This document shows positions 57,096-64,000 of a DNA stretch of 64,000 nt, piece after piece. The notes below the pieces were generated by a model, which was given only the letters and a program-made list of their open reading frames with translations, did no database searches and was not told where the DNA came from. Made by a program: the position numbers and the translations under genes. How positions within the stretch are numbered: position 1 is the stretch's first letter; each line of letters opens with the position of its first letter. The stretch spans positions 2,459,001 to 2,523,000 of the forward strand of contig NZ_CP048829.1 of assembly GCF_019355395.1 (NCBI RefSeq), in the 5' to 3' direction. Origin of the DNA: Chordicoccus furentiruminis. Its GTDB lineage: Bacteria > Bacillota > Clostridia > Lachnospirales > Lachnospiraceae.

Positions 57096-57435
57096 GATAA
57101 ATGAACTGCAGGACCTGTTGGACCTGCTTACAGAGATGGGGCTCCCTTTCGCATACGATCATTTCGCGGAGGGCGAGTCCCCAAAACCTCCGTTTATTAC
57201 CTATCTGATCCCAGGAAGTGATCATTTCTCTGCGGATGGAAAGGTTTATCTGAAAGTGGATGTCGTGCACATCGAGCTTTACACCGATGAGAAAAGTCCG
57301 GCTGCGGAAATAATTATCGAAAATGTACTCGATGCCCACGACATTTTTTATGAGAAAACAGAAGTCTGGATCGAGAGCGAAAAGCTCTACGAAGTCCTGT
57401 ACTCCTTTGAAAGGAAGGTAAGCTATGGCGAATAA
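57088..57435 (+). CDS. probable tail terminator/completion protein
   Basis: 115 residues with Pro-Pro-Phe-Ile-Thr-Tyr-Leu-Ile-Pro-Gly (about 35-44) and Val-His-Ile-Glu-Leu-Tyr-Thr-Asp (about 60-67), as in gp11/gp17-like tail completion proteins. Position between the gp10-family gene and the major tail protein gene supports the assignment. It overlaps the tail gene by 11 bp. Confidence 0.8.
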   Translation: MDEINELQDLLDLLTEMGLPFAYDHFAEGESPKPPFITYLIPGSDHFSADGKVYLKVDVVHIELYTDEKSPAAEIIIENVLDAHDIFYEKTEVWIESEKLYEVLYSFERKVSYGE

Positions 57436-58027
57436 GAAAAACAAGGTGAAGTACAACCTCAAAAATGTACACGCAGCGGTGCTGACCAAAGGCGATGACG
57501 GCACCTTTACGTATGCGACGCCGGTGGCAATCCCGGGTGCGGTGAGCCTTTCGCTCGATGCAGAGGGAGATTCTTCTCCGTTCTATGCAGACGGCATCGT
57601 GTACTTCAGAAGCACATCGAACAACGGATATTCCGGCGACTTGGAAATCGCGCTGGTACCGGAGTGGTTCCGCACGGAGATCCTGCAGGAGGAGAAGGAT
57701 GCAAATGGTGTTCTGATCGAAAGATCGGACGTTACCGAGTCTGTCTATTTTGCCCTGCTCTTTGAGTTTGATGGTGACATCAACGCAATCCGTCATGTGC
57801 TGTATAACTGCACGGCCTCTCGTCCGTCCATCGAATCTCAGACCAAAGAGTCCAGCATTGAACCGGGAACGGAAACGCTGGCCCTGACTGCAGACCCGAG
57901 GGAGGATGGCCTTGTGAAATCCCGTACCGGAGATGAGACCAGCACGGCCACCTATAACAACTGGTATAAGAATGTCTATGTTCCCTCGCCTGCACTTTCT
58001 GGCGGCAGCGGAAATAGCGGTTCCTGA
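57425..58027 (+). CDS. major tail protein
   Basis: 200 residues of the phi13/TP901-like major tail family: Lys-Tyr-Asn-Leu-Lys-Asn-Val-His-Ala-Ala (about 9-18), Ala-Ile-Pro-Gly-Ala-Val-Ser-Leu-Ser-Leu-Asp-Ala-Glu-Gly (about 36-49), Tyr-Ser-Gly-Asp-Leu-Glu-Ile-Ala-Leu (about 72-80). Its hexamers stack into the tail tube. A Gly/Ser-rich C-terminus is present. AAGGTAAG precedes the ATG. Confidence 0.93.
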   Translation: MANKKNKVKYNLKNVHAAVLTKGDDGTFTYATPVAIPGAVSLSLDAEGDSSPFYADGIVYFRSTSNNGYSGDLEIALVPEWFRTEILQEEKDANGVLIERSDVTESVYFALLFEFDGDINAIRHVLYNCTASRPSIESQTKESSIEPGTETLALTADPREDGLVKSRTGDETSTATYNNWYKNVYVPSPALSGGSGNSGS

Positions 58028-58040
58028 TAGGAGGTAGCGT

Positions 58041-58418
58041 ATGCTTCAGAAGACAGTCAACATCTGCGGGAAAGATGTAAATTTCCGGTCCTCGGCCTCT
58101 GTGCCGAGGCTGTACCGGGCTAAGTTTGGCAGAGACATTTTCAAAGACCTCTCCAAATTGGAGAAGGCATACAAGGATAGAGGCGGTGAGGAAGCCTCTG
58201 CGATGGAGATTGAGGATCTGGAGATCTTCGAGAACGTCGCTTATATCATGGCGTTTCATGCTGACCCTACTATTCCGAAGACCATTGATGAGTGGCTCGA
58301 TCAGTTCGACATGTTTTCGATTTATGAGGTGCTGCCGGAGATCTTGGAGCTTTGGGGAACTAACCTCATTACGGATGTCGAAGCTAAAAAAAACCTCAAA
58401 AAAGTAACCGGGAAATAA
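58041..58418 (+). CDS. tail assembly chaperone, short form (gpG-like)
   Basis: 125 residues, with Phe-Arg-Ser-Ser-Ala-Ser-Val-Pro-Arg-Leu-Tyr-Arg (about 14-25) and Arg-Asp-Ile-Phe-Lys-Asp-Leu typical of Gram-positive phage gpG analogues. It coats the tape measure during tail assembly. Near its 3' end lies A-AAA-AAC (58388-58394) in the correct frame for a -1 shift. AGGAGGTAGCG precedes the ATG. Confidence 0.9.
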   Translation: MLQKTVNICGKDVNFRSSASVPRLYRAKFGRDIFKDLSKLEKAYKDRGGEEASAMEIEDLEIFENVAYIMAFHADPTIPKTIDEWLDQFDMFSIYEVLPEILELWGTNLITDVEAKKNLKKVTGK

Positions 58419-58588
58419 CGACAGCACTGTTCCTCCTTCGGTGCCTGGAGGTCGGGTTATCCATTCCGGATCTCGACCTCCTTACCATCGGAATGGTACT
58501 GGATATCTGGACTGAAAAAGGAAATGACGATGCCGACTATGGTGCAACGGTACGTGTGGCCGATCAGTCGGACTTCGATAAATTCTGA
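58041..58588 (+). CDS. tail assembly chaperone, -1 frameshift product (gpGT-like)
   Basis: A -1 shift at 58388-58394 puts the ribosome into a frame open from 58394 to the TGA at 58586-58588, adding about 64 residues (Leu-Phe-Leu-Leu-Arg-Cys-Leu-Glu-Val-Gly-Leu-Ser-Ile-Pro, then Leu-Thr-Ile-Gly-Met-Val-Leu-Asp-Ile-Trp). That content (Met-Val-Leu-Asp-Ile-Trp ... Glu-Lys) is typical of the T half of these chaperones. Such shifts are a conserved feature of siphophages and set the ratio of the two forms. The downstream frame has no start of its own. Confidence 0.8.
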
Positions 58589-58599
58589 TGGAGGTGTGT

Positions 58600-58908
58600 A
58601 TGGAGATTATCTGTGATCAGTGTGGCGCGGTGATCGGGAAGCCGGATTGGGTAACGATCCGGGATGGCGAGCTGGAACACACCTATTTTGTTTGTGATGA
58701 CTGTGGGGCGGCATATCAGTTTTCAGTGACGGATAAAAAGCTCCGGCAGAATATCGAGAAGTATAAAGAGATGGCGCAGCGTCTGAAACAAAAGAAATGC
58801 AGCGAGGCATTCCAAAGACGGGTGCAGCGTCTGAAGGAAGACAACGTGAAGCGGAGCCGGGAGCTTAAAGAAAAGCATCCCCTGCCTCCGCTTTTTCTGA
58901 CGGAATAA
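58600..58908 (+). CDS. small zinc-ribbon phage protein
   Basis: 102 residues from the ATG at 58600 with GGAGGT five bases upstream; an ATG at 58588 overlaps the frameshift stop. Two Cys-x-x-Cys pairs (Cys-Asp-Gln-Cys near 5-8, Cys-Asp-Asp-Cys near 32-35) form a zinc ribbon, followed by a basic helical tail. It sits between the chaperone and tape-measure genes; function unknown. Confidence 0.75.
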   Translation: MEIICDQCGAVIGKPDWVTIRDGELEHTYFVCDDCGAAYQFSVTDKKLRQNIEKYKEMAQRLKQKKCSEAFQRRVQRLKEDNVKRSRELKEKHPLPPLFLTE

Positions 58909-58932
58909 GGAAGGAAAGGAGGCGGCTAATCT

Positions 58933-61900
58933 ATGGCGAATCGAATCAAGGGTCTGACCGTGGAGATCGATGGATCGACTACTGGTCTTGATAAAGCCCT
59001 TAAGAATGTCAATTCCACCATAAAGAATACCCAGACACAGCTCAAGGATGTACAGCGCCTCCTGAAACTTGACCCCTCGAACACGGAGCTCCTTTCACAG
59101 AAGCAGCGACTCTTAAAAGAAGCGATCGGCGCGACGAAGGATAAACTGGAATCCTTAAAGACTGCGCAGGAACAGGCAAAGCAGCAGCTTGAGAACGGGA
59201 CACTCGGGCAGGATAAATATGATGCCTTACAGCGGGAGATTGAGGAGACCGAACAGGCCCTGAAAAATCTGGAGTCCCAGGTCTCCACAACCTACTCGGC
59301 GCTGGAGAAGATTGATGAAACCGGGAAAAAGCTGCAGCAAGCTGGGGATAAAATCGCAGGTGTCGGAAAGACCCTCACGACCCATGTGACGGCTCCGATT
59401 GTGGGCATCGGGGCAGCAGCAGTGAAAACGACTGCAGATTTTGATGCCCAGATGTCGAAGGTACAGGCGATTTCCGGAGCGACCGGCAAGGATTTTGATG
59501 ACCTCAGGGCTAAGGCCCGCGAGATGGGAGCCAAGACCAAGTTCTCGGCATCTGAGGCCGGGGAAGCCTTCGAGTACATGGCGATGGCCGGATGGAAGAC
59601 CGGCGATATGCTGGATGGCGTCGAGGGTATCATGAATCTGGCGGCAGCCTCCGGTGAGGATCTGGGTACAACCTCGGATATCGTGACGGACGCACTCACT
59701 GCCTTCGGTCTGTCGGCAAAGGACTCCGGCCACTTTGCGGATATCCTTGCGGCGGCCAGTACAAACGCCAACACGAACGTATCCATGCTGGGTGAGTCCT
59801 TCAAATATGCAGCGCCTGTGGCAGGTTCCCTTGGCATTAGTGCAGAGGATACGTCTGTCGCTCTCGGCCTTATGGCAAATGCCGGTATCAAAGCGTCGCA
59901 GGCGGGTACGTCCCTACGGACGGGCCTCACCAACCTTGCGAAACCGACGAAGCAGATGCAGACCTACATGGACAAGTACAACATTGCCCTTGTAGAAAAC
60001 GATGATGGTTCCATTAATCTCCGGGAGACGATGATCTCCTTACGAGAGAAGATGGGAAATCTGTCCGAGTCCGAGCAGGCAGCTGCAGTTTCCGCGATCT
60101 TCGGGAAAAACTCGATGGCCGGTTGGCTTTCCATTATTAATGCATCAGATGATGACTTCAATAAGCTGACCGGTGCGATTGATAACTGTGATGGATCGGC
60201 TGAGAGCATGGCCGAGATCATGCAGGACAACCTTTCCGGACAGCTCACAATCCTGAAATCTCAGCTTGAGGAGCTGGCGATTTCCTTTGGGGATCTGCTT
60301 ATGCCGATCATCCGGAAGGTGGTCGCAGCAGTGCAGGCTTTTGTAGATAAGCTGAACGGAATGAGTGATGCACAGCGGGAGACCATTATCAAGGTGCTGG
60401 CGCTGGTGGCAGCGATCGGACCACTCCTACTGATACTTGGGAAGGTCATATCCATAGTTGGCTCTGCTATGTCCGGCTTTGCCAGCCTTGGGAAAGGGAT
60501 CATCTCCCTTGGAACAAAGATGCAGAGCCTTGGCGGGATCAGCGGTGTGCTGGGAAAAGCGATCGGCTTTCTGACGTCACCCATTGGGCTGGTCATTGCT
60601 GCGGTGGCCGTTCTGGTTGCGGCCTTTGTGCATCTGTGGCAGACAAATGAGGAGTTCCGGGAAAAGGTGACTGCGATCTGGGAGAAGATCAAGTCGATTT
60701 TTTCCGAATTTGTGGAGGGCATCAAGGAGCGCCTTGCTAACCTTGGTATCAGCTTTGAAGACATCACAGCGACAATCGGTAAGATCTGGGATGGCTTTTG
60801 TAATCTGCTGGCTCCGGTCTTTATTGCCGTTTTCGAGATCATTGAAAACGTGCTGGAGACGGTGCTTGGTGTGCTGACCGGCCTCTTCGATGTCTTTGCC
60901 GGGATCTTTACCGGGGATTGGGACATGGTATGGACCGGGGTGAAGGAGATCTTCACTTCCATCTGGAATGGCATCAAGGGAATTTTCGAAGCGGTGCTGA
61001 ATGCGATCAAGGGTATCGCAGATACGATCCTTGGCTGGTTTGGCACAGACTGGGAAACCTTCTGGACTGGCATTAAGACCTTTTTCGTAAACCTGTGGAA
61101 CGGAATCAAAACTTTCTTTACGAACACATGGAATGCGATCAAGACTTTTGTCACCACGGTGCTGACTGGCATCCGGGATTTCTTCGTGAATATCTGGAAC
61201 GGGATCAAGACTACAGTATCCACGGTGGTGACCGGCATCCAGACGACCGTGACCACAGTGTGGAATGCGATAAAAACATTCTTCACTACGATTCTGACCG
61301 GAATTAAGACGACTTTTGAAACCGTATGGAATGCGATTAAAACCACAGTATCCACGGTGGTCAATGCCATCAAGACAACCGTCACTACGGTATGGACCGC
61401 GATCAAAACGACAGCGGAATCCATCTGGAATGCAATCAAGACTTTCTTTACCACGACCCTGAATGCGATAAAAACCACATTCTCTACGGTCTGGAATGCA
61501 GTGAAGACAGCGGTCACAACCGTATGGAACGGAATCAAAACCACGGCCTCCACGGTGTGGAATGCGATCAAGACTTTCTTCACCACGACCCTGAATGCGA
61601 TCAAGACGACCTTCACCACGATCTGGAATTCGGTGAAGACGACGGTCACAACCGTATGGAATGGGATTAAAACGACGGCGACGACGGTATGGAACGGCAT
61701 CAAGACATTTTTTAGCACGACACTAAATTCCATCAAGACCACGTTCTCCAATATCTGGAACGGAATCAAGTCGACGGTGACGACCATTGGCAGCAGCATC
61801 AAGACCTCCGTAACTACGGCCTGGAATAACATCAAGAGCTCGCTTTCGACTACGATGACCAACATCAAAACGGCGGCCTCCAACGCGTGGACGGGAATGA

Positions 61901-62475
61901 AGACCAGCATCGGTACGATCGTTGATGGAATCAAGACGAAGGTCTCTGGTGTGTTCGACGGTATTAAAACTGCTGCTTCTACTACCTGGAATAATATTAA
62001 GTCGGCCATGACCAGCCCGATTGAAACAGCAAAGACCACGATCAGTAATGCGATAGAACGGATTAAGGGGCTCTTCAATTTCACGTGGAGCTTCCCGAAA
62101 CCGAAGATGCCGCATTTCTCTTGGTACTGGCAGGATGTCGGTGGCATTCTTTCTATTCCGATGATTTCAGTGGACTGGTATAAGAAGGCCATGGATGCTG
62201 GTATGATCCTGAATTCCCCGACGATCTTTGGCATGATGAACGGACAGCTCCTCGGGGCTGGAGAAGCAGGATCGGAGACGGTGGTCGGTACACACAGCCT
62301 GATGGACATGATCCGGCAGGCCGTTGGCAGCGTTGAGCGTGCCATGAATATATACTACGGTGGCGTGACGGTGAATGTTTACAGCCAGCCGGGACAGGAT
62401 ATTTCAGAGCTTGCTGATGAGATTGAGGAACGTATCAACATGAACGTCGCAAGAAGAGCGGCGGCATTTAGCTAA
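58933..62475 (+). CDS. phage tail tape measure protein
   Basis: 1,180 residues. Residues 10-120 are coiled coil. A TP901-type tape-measure core follows (Gly-Ile-Gly-Ala-Ala-Ala-Val-Lys-Thr-Thr-Ala near 158, Ala-Met-Ala-Gly-Trp-Lys-Thr-Gly-Asp near 218), then hydrophobic segments near 495-530 and 545-570. From about residue 660 to 1050 an 11-residue unit of the form Thr-x-x-Trp-Asn-x-Ile-Lys-Thr is repeated about 30 to 35 times. It sets tail length and passes into the host membrane. No peptidase or lysozyme motif was recognised. Confidence 0.97.
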   Translation: MANRIKGLTVEIDGSTTGLDKALKNVNSTIKNTQTQLKDVQRLLKLDPSNTELLSQKQRLLKEAIGATKDKLESLKTAQEQAKQQLENGTLGQDKYDALQREIEETEQALKNLESQVSTTYSALEKIDETGKKLQQAGDKIAGVGKTLTTHVTAPIVGIGAAAVKTTADFDAQMSKVQAISGATGKDFDDLRAKAREMGAKTKFSASEAGEAFEYMAMAGWKTGDMLDGVEGIMNLAAASGEDLGTTSDIVTDALTAFGLSAKDSGHFADILAAASTNANTNVSMLGESFKYAAPVAGSLGISAEDTSVALGLMANAGIKASQAGTSLRTGLTNLAKPTKQMQTYMDKYNIALVENDDGSINLRETMISLREKMGNLSESEQAAAVSAIFGKNSMAGWLSIINASDDDFNKLTGAIDNCDGSAESMAEIMQDNLSGQLTILKSQLEELAISFGDLLMPIIRKVVAAVQAFVDKLNGMSDAQRETIIKVLALVAAIGPLLLILGKVISIVGSAMSGFASLGKGIISLGTKMQSLGGISGVLGKAIGFLTSPIGLVIAAVAVLVAAFVHLWQTNEEFREKVTAIWEKIKSIFSEFVEGIKERLANLGISFEDITATIGKIWDGFCNLLAPVFIAVFEIIENVLETVLGVLTGLFDVFAGIFTGDWDMVWTGVKEIFTSIWNGIKGIFEAVLNAIKGIADTILGWFGTDWETFWTGIKTFFVNLWNGIKTFFTNTWNAIKTFVTTVLTGIRDFFVNIWNGIKTTVSTVVTGIQTTVTTVWNAIKTFFTTILTGIKTTFETVWNAIKTTVSTVVNAIKTTVTTVWTAIKTTAESIWNAIKTFFTTTLNAIKTTFSTVWNAVKTAVTTVWNGIKTTASTVWNAIKTFFTTTLNAIKTTFTTIWNSVKTTVTTVWNGIKTTATTVWNGIKTFFSTTLNSIKTTFSNIWNGIKSTVTTIGSSIKTSVTTAWNNIKSSLSTTMTNIKTAASNAWTGMKTSIGTIVDGIKTKVSGVFDGIKTAASTTWNNIKSAMTSPIETAKTTISNAIERIKGLFNFTWSFPKPKMPHFSWYWQDVGGILSIPMISVDWYKKAMDAGMILNSPTIFGMMNGQLLGAGEAGSETVVGTHSLMDMIRQAVGSVERAMNIYYGGVTVNVYSQPGQDISELADEIEERINMNVARRAAAFS
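60915..62080 (+). repeat. 33-bp coding repeats in the tape measure gene
   Basis: Roughly 30 to 35 imperfect 33-bp units encoding the 11-residue Trp-Asn-x-Ile-Lys-Thr repeat. They stay strictly in frame. The same sequence opens long false frames on the other strand. Confidence 0.85.
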
Positions 62476-62488
62476 GGGAGGATGAGAG

Positions 62489-63193
62489 ATGCACACTTTT
62501 ATCTATAACGGGAAGAAGTCGCAGGACTATAACCTCATCCTCTCTGGTGAGGATACCTGGAAAAAATCGATGCCGGATGTGGAGCGAAGGCAGATCCCCG
62601 GTCGAAACGGGGACCTCATCCTATCCAATCACCGATACAGCAATGTTGAGCTGACCTATCACGTTGGTATCAAACGGGACTTTGATCGGAACTTCACAGC
62701 CTTCATGAATTTCCTCCTGAAGGAGCCGGGCTATCACCGATTGGAGGATTCTTACCATCCGGATTATTACCGGATGGCAGTGCTGGATAAGGAGATCAGT
62801 CCGGAGCTGGGGTTTCAGAACTACAGCGGCTCTTTTGACCTGACCTTTTCCTGTATGCCGCAGCAGTATCTGAAGTCTGGAGAGCGCCAGCAGGTGCTTA
62901 CCGGCTCCGGTACTGTGTTTAATCCCACCATCTACGATGCAAAACCACTGCTCAGGATTTATGGGCAAGGGCGGCTCACGGTAGGAGACGAGCAGGTGAC
63001 GGTGACAGAGAATGACTCCTTTATTGATCTTGACTGTGAGCTGGAGGACGCCTTCCGCGACACCATCAACCTGAACGGCTGCATTGAGCTATCGACAGGA
63101 GACTTTCCGGTATTGAAACCGGGCAGCACCAACATTACCTTCGGGTCCGGCATCACGAAGGTAGAACTGATCCCAAGGTGGTGGTGTCTATGA
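62489..63193 (+). CDS. distal tail protein (Dit-like)
   Basis: 234 residues, with the N-terminal pattern of Dit/SipA proteins: Asp-Tyr-Asn-Leu-Ile-Leu-Ser-Gly (about 13-20), Ile-Pro-Gly-Arg-Asn-Gly-Asp-Leu (about 36-43), Glu-Leu-Thr-Tyr-His-Val (about 53-58), Tyr-Ser-Gly-Ser-Phe-Asp-Leu-Thr-Phe (about 112-120). It forms the ring at the tail tip that carries the receptor-binding machinery. AGGGAGG precedes the ATG, and it overlaps the next gene by 4 bp. Confidence 0.93.
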   Translation: MHTFIYNGKKSQDYNLILSGEDTWKKSMPDVERRQIPGRNGDLILSNHRYSNVELTYHVGIKRDFDRNFTAFMNFLLKEPGYHRLEDSYHPDYYRMAVLDKEISPELGFQNYSGSFDLTFSCMPQQYLKSGERQQVLTGSGTVFNPTIYDAKPLLRIYGQGRLTVGDEQVTVTENDSFIDLDCELEDAFRDTINLNGCIELSTGDFPVLKPGSTNITFGSGITKVELIPRWWCL

Positions 63194-64000
63194 AGCCGAT
63201 TCTTTATCCTGCAGGTGAGACAGAGTTTCGCAATAATGGCCTTGGCAGGCTGTCAGAAGCGACGAAGTGTCTGGTGACGGAGGAGCGGAATGGTCAGTAT
63301 GAGCTGGAAATGCAGTATCCGATCACCGGACGTCATTATAAAGAGATTTTGGAGGAACGGATCATCGCTGCCCGCCATGACGACAGCGATGACATCCAGC
63401 CTTTTCGTATTTATAAAATCACTCGTCCCATGAACGGGATCGTAACGGTATCCGCAAGGCATATCAGTTATCAGCTTTCAAAGGTAGCGGTGATGCCGTT
63501 TTCCGCAAATACCTGCGCGGAGGCACTTGCAGGGATGATCACAAACAGCGTGGGTGATTGCCCGTTTTCCATATGGACCGATAAGCTGCTGCAGGCGAAT
63601 TTTACGGTGGATGTTCCTTCTTCCTTCCGGTCGCTTTTGGGAGGAGTAAGCGGGTCCATTCTTGATGTCTATGGTCCCGGGGAATACGAATGGGATAAGT
63701 TCACCGTGAAATTTCACACGCACAGGGGCTCCAATCAGGATGTGATGATCCGCTACGGGAAAAACCTGACTGATGTAAAGAAGACCACGGATACCAGTAA
63801 TCTCTGGACGGGCATCCTGCCTTATTGGGCCGGGACGGATGAAGCAGAGCAGGCAGTACTGGTGACGCTGCCGGAAAAGGTCGTTTATTCGGATGCGGTG
63901 GATGATTTCGTTTACCGCATGGTTGTTCCGGTAGATCTGTCCTCGGCTTTTCAGGAACAGCCGACTGTGGAGCAACTCAGATCCCGGGCTAGGTCCTATG
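63190..64000 (+). CDS. tail-associated protein (gp18/Tal N-terminal type), partial
   Basis: The first 270 codons of a gene that continues past the window. Glu-Arg-Asn-Gly-Gln-Tyr-Glu-Leu-Glu-Met-Gln-Tyr-Pro (about 32-44), Pro-Phe-Arg-Ile-Tyr (about 71-75) and Val-Ser-Ala-Arg-His-Ile-Ser-Tyr-Gln-Leu (about 87-96) match the N-terminal domain of phage minor structural/tail-lysin proteins of Gram-positive siphophages. It overlaps the Dit gene (ATGA). Any peptidase or receptor-binding part is outside the window. Confidence 0.92.
   Translation, partial: MKPILYPAGETEFRNNGLGRLSEATKCLVTEERNGQYELEMQYPITGRHYKEILEERIIAARHDDSDDIQPFRIYKITRPMNGIVTVSARHISYQLSKVAVMPFSANTCAEALAGMITNSVGDCPFSIWTDKLLQANFTVDVPSSFRSLLGGVSGSILDVYGPGEYEWDKFTVKFHTHRGSNQDVMIRYGKNLTDVKKTTDTSNLWTGILPYWAGTDEAEQAVLVTLPEKVVYSDAVDDFVYRMVVPVDLSSAFQEQPTVEQLRSRARSY

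Larger units (their letters stand above)
28097..64000. mobile_element. siphovirus-type prophage, extends beyond the right edge
   Basis: Contains contiguous phage modules: replication (28.1-39.5 kb), DNA modification (41.0-46.1 kb), packaging, head and tail (50.3-64.0 kb). The HK97-type portal, protease, capsid and connectors followed by a long tape measure and Dit indicate a long non-contractile tail. No integrase, lysis genes or att site are visible. The left limit is unclear: the defence block from 19.34 kb may be cargo of the same element. Confidence 0.9.

Noticed and set aside
60915-62080. Possible CRISPR array because of 33-bp periodic repeats
   Set aside because: There are no unique spacers, the repeats are contiguous, in frame and encode the tape-measure unit; no cas genes are present.
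60261-62345. A 694-codon open frame on the minus strand
   Set aside because: It mirrors the repeated tape-measure coding sequence; its own repeats are only the reverse reading of the 33-bp units.
1-64000. tRNA or rRNA genes, including a tRNA-type attachment site for the prophage
   Set aside because: I saw no cloverleaf-like sequence or rRNA segment; a dedicated RNA search would be needed to exclude a tRNA with certainty.

Overview
The window looks like a chromosomal segment of a gut- or rumen-type Bacillota bacterium, most likely a Clostridia/Lachnospiraceae relative. This rests on gene content (MATE plus LacI pair, IS1111/IS66/IS21 transposases, DUF4314/DUF5049/DUF2800/DUF2815 phage genes), strong AGGAGG-type ribosome sites and moderate GC. 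No rRNA, tRNA or CRISPR array was recognised. Species assignment is an inference.

1-7.6 kb is chromosomal and decaying: a small membrane protein and XRE regulator behind phased operators, a MATE transporter with a LacI-type regulator, a broken ATP-binding-protein gene, an IS1111-type element with a strongly structured non-coding end (candidate bridge RNA), an ABC transporter whose ATPase was beheaded next to that element, and an M50-like membrane peptidase that runs into repeat DNA.

7.6-12.9 kb is a nest of insertion sequences. An IS66 element (7619-9585) abuts the 3' part of an unknown gene, and that gene is split again by an IS21 element (10024-12652) with a 6-bp target duplication; removing the IS21 restores the frame exactly.

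13.2-19.4 kb is a type I BREX operon (XRE regulator, brxA, brxB, brxC, pglX) that stops abruptly inside pglX at the start of methylase motif I; pglZ and brxL are absent from the window.

19.7-28.05 kb is a defence and accessory block: a SymE-like protein, a sigma-like HTH protein, a CGNR-type zinc-finger protein, and a compact restriction cluster with an HTH-fused C5 methyltransferase, a McrB-like AAA+ protein and an LlaJI-family nuclease on the minus strand, divergent from a second nuclease and Vsr.

28.1-64 kb (running off the right end) is a siphovirus-type prophage. A leftward replication operon (family A DNA polymerase, DUF2815, DUF2800) diverges from a rightward operon (DUF4406, primase/helicase-like DUF3987, VRR-NUC, SNF2 helicase, ArpU-like regulator). 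A minus-strand two-gene cassette with a MerR-like regulator follows. Then comes a modification block (SAM synthetase, HNH, two DNA methyltransferases), an amidoligase/gamma-glutamylcyclotransferase block with repeated leader sequences, and the HK97-type packaging, head and tail genes up to a partial tail protein. No integrase is visible. The prophage or its cargo may begin at the pglX breakpoint near 19.34 kb.

The most interesting unexplained structures are: a 33-bp element present three times around the divergent prophage promoter region (32442-32652); four copies of a leader in front of the amidoligase-region genes; an amidoligase paralogue that has lost its catalytic half; a 66-bp element shared by the metK and portal transcripts; an iteron-like cluster after the primase gene; and the structured RNA-like end of the IS1111 element.
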